Shown here piece by piece: positions 1 to 14,450 of a stretch of DNA of 64,000 nucleotides. Every line of letters begins with the position of its first letter. Position 1 is the first letter of the stretch. The notes under the pieces were generated by a model. The model saw nothing but the letters and a program-made list of their open reading frames with translations, was not told where the DNA came from and did no database searches. This DNA is from Aphrophora alni (taxonomy: Eukaryota > Arthropoda > Insecta > Hemiptera > Aphrophoridae). The position numbers were made by a program, and so were the translations under genes. The stretch covers positions 30,103,673-30,167,672 of the forward strand of contig OY740774.1 in assembly GCA_963513935.1 (NCBI GenBank), written 5' to 3'.

Positions 1-3000
1 AGTTTAAATGTGTAGCATAATGTAATCAAATTATAATTATTTTTGATGGATTTACTGATTTGTTGATAACAGTGTGAAGTTTATTCTCTGTAATTTTGGG
101 AGAAATTGAAAAAAAAATATTTTACACATTTAAAAAGTAAACTGACAGGCGTTATCTTTGTTCCTGCCCAGAATCATCATGCAGGGTAATACAAGTAGTT
201 TTTCTAAATGTAATGTCAATAGATTTGTTTCATCGGCATTGTAGGAAATATTAAATTGTATTTTGAGATCCCAGGAATCTTACGAGTAGGTTAGATTGGT
301 TTTAAATGCATGTTACTTATTGACCTAGTAAATGTGTACAGTACACAAGTTATTTATTGACGTAGGCTAGACATTAATAAGCCCCATAGATCTGTATATA
401 TTAAAAATTCTACACTGGCCTAGCGCGTGACAGTGACAAGGTCCTGGGAAGCTTGGAAACAGTTAATATGTGGAGAAGCCTCCACTCGATACGCTCGTGT
501 TAGTAACAAGGCCATGCCGGAAATATATTAATATCAAATTTTCTTCGTAAGCCAGGGTTGTTGATAGATGAAGTTGCTACCGTTACGTGCAAAATTGAAA
601 TCCGCAAATTGCTATGCAATTTGTTGCGTTATAAAATAGAAAAAAACACGATATGTGAAAAACTAACTATTTAAAATAGCTCCGTTTTTATATTTGTATT
701 ACATTTTTATGAATATCATTAGAGTATTATATGAGTAGACTATACATGTTATTCCTATAGTACATGTTATGTTCTTATCTTATCTTTTGTGGTAGATTAT
801 CGTGTTTCCGTACAGGCGACATTGGGCGGACAACAGGATCAAAATCATTTTAACGGTTTCCTGAGGTAATTGATTCGGTCTATATATCCAAGAATGAACT
901 AGTTTTCTTTCCTGATTTCTGTTTTAAATTAATTTAGTACATTTTGACTAGTCTCAAAATGGTAATAATTCACAGGTTATACTTGGAAAAATAAAATATA
1001 AGTCAACAACCTTCCGAGAAAATCCCTGGTTATTGATGCAGCTTAGTTTATACCTTGTACAAGCTAAACCAAACAGAAACTAGTTAATTGATTAATACCA
1101 TCAATCAGGCTCCAACCACTTCGACGATTCACAAGTCCGAGCTGCACGAAAAGAAAGCGCCAAATAAACTCAAATCCTCAGGGACACACTTTAGTAAATA
1201 CGCAGTTAACAATTCCGAGTAACCTATGCTAGATATAACATTTTCAAGTAGTTTATGGTTAGATTCCTCTCTTTCATCGTGTCTATTATGTGTCTCTTGA
1301 CGAGATCTTGTCCTTCTACCATGACGTTAGAAGAGTTTTCAATGGTTAAGAGATTTATTTTATGTTCTATTTTTTCTCTTTGTTAAGACGATATAAGGTT
1401 TTCTGTTTTTAAATAAATATAACAAAATCTATGCTGAGAGACTTCGCTCTAACTATACTGCACTAACTTCTTCACACATCCATCCACAATTCAAAAAATA
1501 ATATCAATGGTATCTCTGCATACTTGTAAATTTATAATTGTTAAAAAAAAGTTTATTTTAATTCCTGAGTTAATTTTTATGTATTTCGAATGGAAGTTAC
1601 TGTTGACCTACCATGTCAACATATTGTGTAACCCAAAGAGAGGGAAATGTGATATAAGCACATAAAATGCAAAATCTGATTATAAAGTTGTAAATGTGAG
1701 AAGTCTTGTATTTCTAAAGGACATGATTTTGACCAATAAAATAAAATGTAAAAACAGAGAGAAGAAAAGTTCGCGTTACTTCCATAGCTGAAGTGGTACT
1801 TCAGTAATTTCTTTGAAAATTATATTTAATTTATAACACATAAACATATAAACTAAAGCAAATTTCAAAGCATGGATACAAGCTACACTTCATAATTCCA
1901 GGTTTCGAATCACCTCTATATTGAAGTGTCTCTTCACCGTCTCACTTTGATGATGTAAAACTTGTTGAAGTGTTTGAGTGATGGTTATAATCCTTTGATT
2001 TGTATTTCTAATTAAGTTGTTATTTCATAACCGTTGAAAAGTAGTTCTCTCTTTGGTTTATTCCAGTCCCGTGCTTATAAAACCATTAAATAAACTAATA
2101 ATTAATCGTTGAATATTTGTGTTTTCCAAAAAAATACTACATTAAAATTTAAAACACTTTTAAATACAGGTCTTTATTACTGTTAACTTTAAAAAAATAA
2201 TTAAGTCGAATTAAAAAGGAAAATGATAATATAACGACCTAGTCGTGATACAAAAAATGACTGACTTTTCTCTCTTTGTTCTACTTTAACTGCATGGTCG
2301 GTCCGAATTACATCGTGCAATAAAAAAAAATCATATTTTAACATTATTAATTACACTAGGTTGTAACATTGATATAAATAGAGCTGTTTATATCAGTTGC
2401 AACTCAATTTTTAAACTAAGCAGATGTTTCAGAAGTATAGTGTTCGATCTCACTTCCCGCTTTTAAATTTCTTATTTGATTAATCCTAACATAAGGAAAG
2501 TGTGAAGACGCGTAAAATAAATTAAAAATCAAAACAAATTATTAATTAAATTGATGCAATAAAGAATAAAGCATTTATTAGATACACTGTGATTCAATTT
2601 ACAACAGGGAACTGTAATAATGTAGGCTAATAAGTTTTTTGTCAAAATATTATTTGTTTTTTGTTATTACTTGTGGTAGGGACTTAGTGCTTAAAATTAC
2701 AACATTTAGATAATACATTTTTATTTTCTAAAATGGGGGAAATTATATTTTGGGTAAGGCAGAAATGGTGAACTTCAAAATGAAAAAAAAAAATAAATAA
2801 ATAAAAAAAATAAAAATAATAACTCTTTTGGTACTTACAGCTGATTTTAAAATAAGTAAATTAATATTGGGCACCACTTATGTAAAACCAAATACCAGGA
2901 CAGAATTGGTTGATCTCTGATATGAAACTAAAATTTAAAATCTTCATCACTTTAAATGAGATCGAGGAATATATATCACGTTTCGAAAATATATAGACGC

Positions 3001-3960
3001 TATTGTTTTCCAAAAGTATTATTTGCTGTTTGTTTATAATAAATAGATAAATATTTTCTAAAACAATATTGGGTAAAGGCTAATCCTTTTTTCATCTAAT
3101 TTATTTATTTACATATAGGGTATACGATAGTAATATTATGTTCTAGAGGAAATCATTGGAAACAAAACAAAAAACTCTTATGTAAGCATTTTGTATTAAT
3201 TTAACAACATGCAATCAAAAAAGTTTTAACTAATATAAATAAAATATACAAAAAAAATGATAAAACAAGACATTAAACAAAGTTTCTACGGTTAAATACC
3301 AAGTGCCGGAACGTTTATTACAGTAAAATTTGAGTTTTCTTTAACTATTTTAAATAAATACTTGAAGTACTATTTTGAGTAAACGTCGTTTTTAAAATAA
3401 AATAAAGATATATCGTATATACCTTGTTTAGTATAACTGTAAAAAATAATTTTTAATTTCATAAAGATTGGAAGACAAGATTGTTCGAAACTGCACAACA
3501 AAGAATCATACCCAGTGCCTAATAATCAAATTATAATTAACCTCTCTGCATTTTATGATATGCATTCTACTACTTAAAACAGTCATTTCATATTGTATTT
3601 CAAATAATCCACGGTAACAACTCTAAATGTATAAACATTTAATATTTTTAAATTATATAAATTGTTCCCGCAACGCAGCTCAGCCATTAATAAGCGAACT
3701 AATCCAGCAGCAAATTCCAACTTGTGAATTCACATTGTTGTATTAAACCAAATTAAACCAGCAATAAAACAGAGTGCGGTTTCAAAACGAATGGAATGAG
3801 CTGCCCAGATTAACCAACCTAATCGAGTTTATCTCTTGGTGATTTATCAAGTCATAGTAGTTTGACCTTGATGTAATCCAGTCCGTCAATTGACTATAAC
3901 GCGTATATGGTTCCTATATAAAGTTCTACGTTTGATTACAAAGAAAAAGGAAGTCCGTTT
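1..3960 (+). repeat. Left arm of a >13.8-kb degenerate inverted repeat (truncated by window edge)
   Basis: Read against the reverse complement of 8,740-13,850, this segment matches in the same order along its whole length. Clear block pairs are 40-100/13,730-13,800, 170-260/13,590-13,660, 430-520/13,400-13,500, 730-860/13,080-13,200, 905-1,035/12,840-12,965, 1,090-1,260/12,480-12,655, 1,865-2,065/11,335-11,525, 2,920-3,010/9,715-9,790, 3,290-3,380/9,360-9,460 and 3,495-3,930/8,800-9,270. The last pair and the 1,865-2,065 pair are the best conserved. Similarity is still visible at base 1, so the arm continues outside the window. No coding capacity was found. I infer the long terminal inverted repeat of a foldback-type DNA element, or an old inverted duplication. 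Blocks of this arm recur elsewhere in the window, which favours a mobile element. Confidence 0.85.
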
Positions 3961-6450
3961 ATAATTTTAACATTGTTAATTAAAGGTCTGCTCCGTTGTT
4001 AATTAAAAATAAATAGTTGAAAACGCCGCATAAACTTCCTCACCTATACCCAAAAACTAATAATAACCCATCAAAATTAAACGACATTAAAGAATGAATT
4101 CCAATAGTTGTTAAACAAAAAGTAAATGGCCGCCGTCTTTGAATAAAATATAACATATTTAAATAGCTATTAAACTAGGTGTGCATGTGTCGTAAACATA
4201 TCCTCAGCATACATCTTATTAAACATCTTAATTAAGATTTTTAATGACACCAGTCAAGGTTATTTTGTCATTGAACCGTTTTTTTTCTTTTAATTTTACA
4301 CACTGGTAAAATATACACTGGTCCATACTTTTTACATTTTGGTAAAATATTTACGGAATAGTTACAACCGATTTTGGTAACTTATGAATTTTTACGGAGT
4401 TCACATGCCAGCATATTTCTTAGAGATGGTTATCTACGTTTTGTTTGAATCTTTAGAGACTAGACTTTTCAAAATTTGATCAACGTTGTTAGATCCGATT
4501 ATGAGAAACTCTTAATTATATATTTATTATGATAGAATAATAATTATATTAAATCTCTGGATATGGCCAAAAAAAGCCCACATAAAATATTGTATTGAAA
4601 TTTGACAACATATTTGAGCCGTAGACACCACTGCACATACAACAGACAGAAATCATTTTGAAAAGGACTTTTCTCTTGGACTTAAGAACCTTAAAATAAT
4701 TATACATCATATAAGTCTACATAGATTTTGTTTACCCATCAAAAAATTTTTTCTTATGATACGTATATGTGAAATGTAACTAATAAATCAAACTAAACAA
4801 ACTGCAAAATATAGAATTAACTTTCTCACAGCAACAACCACAAAACAGATATTAATATTCTTCACCATCTCCCGTAAAAATTCTCTATTCTATTTATAAT
4901 AAAGTAGACACATAGAGGCTCACTACATTCAAGATACGTATGTTTTTTAACAATAACTAGCGACCCAATCTATTATAGAGCAAAAAACCAAACCGTTGTA
5001 TTTGTGTCCTTAGTGATGAATTTTATCAAAATATTTAAAGCCGGTTTTAAGTTTTTGTTTACGGTAGTTAACCCCAAATATTGATTTAGAGTAAAAACAT
5101 CCTCCAGATAAAGCCAAAATATGTCCACATAAAACGTTTGCTAAAATTTAATCAACTCTTTTGGACTGTAAAGCACAGCTCAAGTGAAATAAAGACATCA
5201 TTCCAAAAAAAAAATAAAAAATAAATAAAATACTTACATTCTCCATACTTATAGCCTATATGTAATGATAGATAAAATGTCGTGGCCATTAATGTGTTAA
5301 CTTCAGGTATTCATATTTGAAAGTACTTTCATGATTTGATCATACTTCGTGAATACTGAGCATGATTACAACAAAACATATTTAAAGCTATCATTGTACG
5401 ACAATATCAATATCAAAAATAGGAAATGTTTTAAGACATAACATTATTATCAATAAAACATGATTATTAAAACGTTTCCAATAATAAAAACGTAACACTT
5501 ATACTCACTCATCTCCACCATGTTTACTTACCTGTAAAGGGATAAGTTATTATAATTTGGTTACAAACTGTTTTACATTACGTGTTTTAACACTTTTAAT
5601 AAATCGCTATTTAGTAAACAAATTTCTAAATACATTTAATAACATCTTTAAATATAGCAATGAGAATTGAGGTTATGTTTAGGTTGGGTTAGGTTAGATT
5701 ATTTTCCTAATATTAAAATGAGTCGTGTTAACACCATTTGGATCAGAAGTGTGATTAAAAACGAAATACACTGTGTAAGACACGAACTTTCTCCCTTATT
5801 TAATATTTTTTCACAATTAATTTCAATTTAATTTTTATTTGCTAACGATGCACTTATCTAAATACAGCAATTGTCTAATTCCTTAATCAATCAAATGAAA
5901 TAACTGCAATTTCCTAACCTAAAAAAATGAAAATACCTGAAATAAATCACAATGACAAATAAACACAATCCAATAACATTTACAATGCTTCCTTAACAAT
6001 TAGAAAAGAAACAAAGAGTGTATCAAAATTGTTATTAGTGTGATTTACTTATAATGAATTTAATTTTAATGCATTTTCTTTAAGTAAATTTATTCTAGTA
6101 ATTATGTGCCCTATTTAATTAATTTACTGTCCTGGATATCTTGTATAACTTAAAGATTGATTTAAAATAAAATAAAATCTCTCTGTCGTTCATGTGGTTC
6201 TTTGGTGACTATAATTTAAACTTTAGTTACTGAATCAAAATGTTGTTGGTGGTTAATTATCTATACACATTTTCACAATCCGAAGCGTGGTTGTTCCAGC
6301 GGATATGCTCGACGTTGATTTGGTGTCCAATAATCTCCTTTATTCTCGCAAAGCAGTAATCTGGTCTGGCAATTACTTGGGTAACTTTTCGCTGACTATA
6401 ATATTCACTTACGACGTATTCTTTAACTTTTTCATTGCACCTTTTCGTTA

Positions 6451-6452
<2 letters not shown>
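3960..6452. other. Left half of the palindrome spacer; AT-rich, no gene seen
   Basis: This stretch is non-coding. It holds block C at 4,030-4,500, which resembles 33,480-33,990 in direct orientation, and an internal direct repeat in which 4,565-4,660 resembles 5,105-5,190 (shared phrase CCACATAAAA, then a similar tail). A short TTAGG-like run (GGGTTAGGTTAG) sits at about 5,685-5,697. Nothing else was recognised. Confidence 0.5.
4030..4500 (+). repeat. Dispersed repeat block C, copy 1
   Basis: It shares two clear stretches with 33,480-33,990 in the same orientation: a start containing GCATAAACTT followed by a C-rich TCACC/TTCACC segment, and an end containing TTTCTTAGA and then GTTTGTTTGAA. 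It lies immediately inside the left arm of the large inverted repeat. The function is unknown. Its value is that it links the palindrome to a repeat family found elsewhere. Confidence 0.5.

Positions 6453-6532
<80 letters not shown>
6453..6532. repeat. (AT)n microsatellite, 80 bp, near palindrome centre
   Basis: This is a pure AT dinucleotide tract that is self-complementary and could extrude a cruciform. The innermost well-aligned arm blocks place the symmetry centre at about 6,350, close to this tract. Apparent ORFs here with Ile-Tyr repeats are artefacts of the repeat. Confidence 0.97.
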
Positions 6533-8740
<2,208 letters not shown>

Positions 8741-10473
8741 ACAAACGCCTATATAATCGTGCCATAACATTGTAATTGATTAAATTAAACACAGCACTTT
8801 GTATATACATAACTATATACGTGTTATAATTATGTTAATTGACGGAATCGATTACATCAAGGTCAAACGACTATGAAATTTATAAATCGCCAAGAGATAA
8901 ACTCGATTAGGTTGGTTAATCTGGGCAGTTCATTCCATCCGTTTAGAAACCGCACTCTGTTTTATTGTCGGTTTAATTTGGTTTAATAGAACAATGTGAA
9001 TTCACAAGTTGGAATTTGCTGCTGGATTAGTTCGCTTATGAATAGCTTAGCTGCGTTGCTGGAGCAATTTATATAATTTAAAAATATAAACAAGAAAATT
9101 TAAATACATTTACAGTTACTGTGGATTATTTGAAATGCAATATGAAATAAATGTTTTCAGAACGAAATATGTAAATGATCGAGTGTAGAGAGGTGCTGCT
9201 TTAACTTGACATTGACAGTTCATGGGTATATTTGTTTGTTGTGTAGTTTCAGACAGTCGAGTCTTCCAGTTTTTATAATATTTATCAAGATGTTTCTTTG
9301 AAGTTATCCCAAATGATGTATGTACGAAGTTTATTATTATTATTATTTTACAATGATAACCATTTAAAACAGTAATTCACGGTTGTGTTAAAACAATAAA
9401 TTAATAATGTTTACTAAAACTCAAATTGTAAATCAAACCTACCGGTAGGAAGTATTTAAGTGATTTCGTATGTTTTCATTTAAATGAATAAAAATAACCA
9501 AGAATTTGTTTTATGTTTAAAATTTTGTTTAAATATTTTGTATTCTAAATATTTCGTCTGACACTTAATATTACTCGCATGTACTTTATATCTGCATGAA
9601 TAAATTACATTTAAATATACCTTGTTCATGGATTATCTTTCCTTTTTCATCGTTATTTTAAAGAGATTGTAAACAATACTTTTTTCAATATCTAGAGTCA
9701 ATATTTTTTTCAGAATGTTGATATAAATCCATCCATCCGATTTTAAGAAACGCGGAGATTATAATTTTAGATTCATGTTACCTAATGTTACAAAATATGT
9801 TTCGATTGGTTAATATTTAGTTTGTCACAAATTGTAGGTAGTATTTATTATTTTTTAAATCAGTTTTACTTAAAATATTTGTTTTTGTCAAATTTTTAGC
9901 CTCACACATAACATATATTTCTTTTACTTAAAGCATGTTTAAAAGAATAAATCGAACAAAAAGTAAAAAAAAAAAACATGAAAAATAAATTTTTAAAAAT
10001 TAACAAAAGCTGATTTTAATCACGGATGCTTTTTTTTTCCACCAAGATTAAAACTCTAAACCACTTCTTTAATCACTAAGTTGATATTCATTGTTGTTTA
10101 ACCTTACAACTACATTAATTTTGTAATAAATACTTTTTTTTAATCAATTGCAATCTTCTTTTAACGTTATTTTATATTACTATGCTACATGTTCCACTCC
10201 CACAGGCAGTATCTTTAGGTCAAAATCACCCAGATAACATAGAATATCAATATATACCGCATACCCACCGTCCCCATTAATCCAGATGACCAAAATAATG
10301 ATTACAAATCTTAGGTTGGACAAAAACATACAAAAGTAAAGAAAAAAACTTGAAACTCATAACAAATATTTATATCGTAATAACAACAATAAGTAGAAAT
10401 GCGTTTCAATACAATACAAACCGATTTTTGACAAAGAAATTCCACAATTTCTTTCATAAATATGATTATAACA

Positions 10474-10507
10474 TATCCCATAGAACTAAGATCAGTTCTA
10501 TGGGATA
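10474..10507. repeat. Perfect 14-bp hairpin with 6-nt loop
   Basis: TATCCCATAGAACT at 10,474-10,487 is followed by a six-base loop and its exact reverse complement at 10,494-10,507. It lies within the right palindrome arm in the part I could not align to the left arm, so it may belong to an insertion there. No gene is adjacent. No function is claimed. Confidence 0.9.
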
Positions 10508-12469
10508 CAGTTTCACAATATTTGAACCGTATCGAAAATAACCAAGCCTTATAATCGTGGTATATACAAACGAATTTGTAGTGAGTTTACATTGAGCAGA
10601 CGGGTAGATCATTCAAAGAGAGATTCAAAATCCAAATACCTAACAGTAAAAATATAAAAGCAACAGTTCCAGAGTGAGCAGAGCATTTAGTAGTTTCCCT
10701 ACACTCATGTACCACTATACAAGTGTATGTGTTACGTAAATTAAATAAGGGTTTGATAATTAACATAATCAAAAAGTATGAACTTTTCAGGCATTAAATA
10801 GGTGAACTGGATAACTGAGTTTTGCATAAATAGCCCTTATGATTTAATATATTATGAAGGACACAAAATTAATTTACAAATAATATTTTACTATGGTAAA
10901 ATGTACAAAGATAATAATCAGGTTTAAAATACAAATAGGTTTTAACAATTATTTTTCCAGTTAATGTTATACACACCAGATGCTTATAAACAGTGAAAAC
11001 CCATATCCATTTATCCATATAATATACGGCGACATGTACGGTCAATGTACTAAATATGTAATTACGTGTTATATTAATTTTAAAATATCAGTACAAATTT
11101 TGTCAACCCATTTAGCATTGAGATCAATGTCAAACACTGGTATTTCTCCACGGCTTGGTCTTAATTTCATTTTGATGTTCAATTGATATAGTTATATGAT
11201 TATATAAACCCATAAAATAATCGGTAATCAAAACGTGTAACTAAAACTGTTACAATTTAAAGCATTGTATTTTAAAGAACAAAAAGTTTCAACTTTAAGT
11301 TGCTAGTGTATGATGTTAATCTTTTCATAAGAACGTATCGCAATAAACCAAAGAGGGAACTACTTTTCAACGGTTATGAAATAACTACCTAATTAGAAAT
11401 ACAAATTAAAGAATTATAACCATCACTCAAACATTTCAACAAGTTTTACATCATCAAAGTGAGACGGTGAAGAGACACTTCAATATAGAGGTGATTCGAA
11501 ACCCGGAATTATGAAGTGTAGCTTGAAATTATTTTATATGTTTATGTGTTAAAAATTAAATATGTTTTCAAAGCAATTACAGACCGATTTAGCTGTGCTA
11601 GTTTAGGGAACTATTTATCTCTATGTTTTTGCTATTTATTTTATTATGAGAGATCCTCTTTATTTCCACGTAAAAGCGTGTTATATATTTATAAAGAATT
11701 ATTAATATAACAGTTTAAACTTCAAAACGATTTGGAGTTATGTAAAAGTGTCTTGTGAGAATGGTCCAAGTTTTTAACAAGTGGTTGACCAAAATAATGC
11801 CGTAATTTTCTTATATGTATAGTTTTAAAAATTCGTCGTTTCCCGTGGGTCTACCCGTTTGTCTATAACAAAAAATAGATAAAACTATCAATCGGATTGC
11901 GATATCAATAGCAAATTTCCACACCACAATTCAATCAATGTAAATTCAATTTCCTCAGTTATAAATATGTTTTCATTAATAAATGTATTATTTTACTGAC
12001 ATAATTTTGAAATTGTGTGCTATTTTCACCCAACAAAATAAAACATGCTACGTTTGATTATTTCTTGAATTACTGCTTTTTCAATTCTATTTTTTTAACA
12101 AGTTTTTATATTTTGTAGTAGAAAACACTTTTTTGAATTAACACCAGATACAGATTTTAAAGCTACAAAGGCTCTATTTGGGTTCACGTGGAAAATTATC
12201 ATCACAAAATTGATTGTACAGATACACATCAACTCTTTCATTTTTTTAACGCGAAAACCGAATAACGTAGTTTTATACACCTACTTTCATCTCGTTGGTA
12301 ATATTCTCTCTTAATACATTAAAATGTATTTCTTCACCTGCAAGCTAAGCATGTTTATTTACAGTACCCAATAGTAATTAGGTTTTACAGTCTTACAAGT
12401 TTGTCTATATAGGCTAAGTGCCCCCGTCATCAAATACTATAATAACGTCAGTGTCTTTAAGACAGACAT

Positions 12470-12565
12470 GAAACAGGGGGATCTAAAACAAGACTACTAG
12501 AAAAAAAGGTGTAGATCCAGCTAGGTTCCACGGGATTGCCAAGTCCGTACTCACTAAAGTGTGCC
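12470..12565 (+). repeat. Dispersed repeat block E, copy in right palindrome arm
   Basis: The core reads GGTGTAGATCCAGCTAGG, then a CACGGGATT-like stretch and CCGTACTCAC. Similar blocks occur at 28,965-29,065 (same orientation), at 56,460-56,540 (reverse) and in the left palindrome arm at 1,190-1,270 (reverse). The copies differ by scattered substitutions. I do not recognise a known family. Confidence 0.6.
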
Positions 12566-13859
12566 CTGAGGATTTCAGTTTATAGAGGATGGAGCTCTTT
12601 TGGTGCAGTTCGGACTCGAGAATCGTAAAAGTGGTTGGAGCCTGATTGACGTTATTAAGTTTTCTTTGTTATACTACTCCCTCAGTTTTTGTTAATCAAT
12701 ATGAAGCAGTTACACACAAAAAAACAAGAAAAAACCAAAAAAACTAGAGCAGGGCAAAACTAAATAAATTTATGTTACAAATTTTAAATCAGTTTTGACT
12801 GGCTTTACCTTAAACAATGTAAATGTAAGGCAAATTTAATAACCAGGGATCATTCTCGGAACGTAGTGAACTTCCATTTTAAATTTATGTATAAGTCTTG
12901 TTGTTAATTGTTACCACTCTGAGGCTAGCTAGTCAACTAGTTGTAAAACAGTAATCAGGAAAAATCATTTAACACAAATGTCCAAACACTAAGCCAGCTG
13001 TTGTAAGACGTTAATTATGATTTAAGTCATGTGTAACACTCGTAAATTTTTACCAAATCTATGGCCGAAAGAAACCGATGAAATGATTTACATCCTGGCA
13101 TAGGATCATTCGTTTATGGGGAAACACGACGAAAGCCACAAAAGTTATGTTAGAAACATGACATATGGTATATGGGATTATAAGTGTGCTCATATAGTAC
13201 GCTACTGAAAGTCTTAAAAATCGAAATGAAAATGAAAAAACGGGACCATTTTATCAGTTCATATCTCCTTTGCAGATTTAAATTATGCAGGTAATGGTAC
13301 CAACACCTTCTGTCAACGATGACAAGTATCGATTTTATTGTAAAAAATATAATTTAGAAGTTTGGCATTTCAAAAAAATGTGATATTCCTATACTTTGGA
13401 AATCCGGTAGATCGGAGTCACCAACACAAGCTTAGCGAGTAGAGACTTCTCCACATATGCACAGCTACTAGGACCTCGACAATGATATAAGTGAGGCGTG
13501 TGTATAGGGGCCTATACAATCGTACATAACAACTACAAAACAAACTTACCCTACTACTCATAAAACTCTTCACTTCTAAAATACAATTTAAAAATTCCTA
13601 CAAGTTTCAAGAAACCAAATTTAGAGAATGTTTATTGCACTACATGATGGTGGTGTACAAAGATAGCGCCGTTCGACTGGATTTTAAATTGGTACTATTT
13701 TTTACTTAAAATTCTGTAAAAATTACATGCAATAAACTACACATTGTTATCAACAGAACCGTAAAACCATCAAACTTATTATATTTTGATAGATAAATAG
13801 CAATTACATTATCCAATACATTTAAACACAAACTCTTGCAAATCCCGCATTATGTCCAC

Positions 13860-14260
13860 AAGTCCCAATAGGATATGTCATGCTGAGTGATTTCCCATTG
13901 GTGGCGCACTTCAGTGGATTGTCATTAATTAAGGGTTGACGAACGTTTATTCATTAATTTTATTGACCTTAATTATTGTCAATTACAATATAGATGTGTG
14001 GGGGTGCGTGCGTGTGTGTATGTACGTACTTTTGTACGTGAACGATTTAAGTTTCATGATAATTGCTACTAATAATGAAGGTAGGAGAGACTATTTGTAA
14101 ATATATTATATAATATTCCCTTATAAATATTAATTTTGAAAGACGTAAAGTGTTTCCTCTCCCCCCCCCCCGTTTGTTCCTACTATTATTATTTTATTTT
14201 TAACTTTGCCAAAGTATATTTACTGTTTTAAATTATTTGTGATACTTGATACACCATAAT
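13860..14260. other. AT-rich spacer with GT-rich stretch; no gene seen
   Basis: A GT-rich run (about 13,995-14,023) is followed by a small perfect hairpin, ACGTAC-TTTT-GTACGT, at 14,024-14,039. A C11-12 run sits at about 14,160-14,171, just before the mariner-like end. Nothing else was recognised. Confidence 0.5.
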
Positions 14261-14261
14261 T

Positions 14262-14450
14262 CAGGGTGTTTCAAAAAGAATGACCCGACTTTATATAGAA
14301 TATTTTGTTAATTGATGAAAACGGATATCAAAATGGAACAAAGTAAAAAATACTCAAAAATTGAAGAAGTTTTAGTGATGTTACAAGTGTTCTATGTGTC
14401 CACCACCAGCCTCGCAGTGTTTCAGAATTAAATACGATTTCAAGTAGAAA
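14262..14450 (-). mobile_element. 3' end of a mariner/Tc1-type element: terminal repeat plus transposase C-terminus
   Basis: On the plus strand the segment opens with CAGGGTGTTTCAAAAAGAAT, a terminus typical of insect Tc1/mariner-type elements. Read on the minus strand, a short open frame ends in ETCEAGGGHIEHL and a stop codon (TAA at 14,381-14,383). Mariner-type transposases commonly finish with a Gly-His-(Phe/Ile)-Glu-type tail of this sort. Past about 14,450 the coding similarity fades and no second terminus was found. This is therefore a broken or truncated copy that can make no enzyme. The family name is inferred from the end sequence and the C-terminal residues only. Confidence 0.5.

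Noticed and set aside
5676..5699. TTAGG-like sequence suggesting an interstitial insect telomere repeat
   Set aside because: It has only two or three imperfect units. This is too short to separate from chance or a common promoter-like motif.
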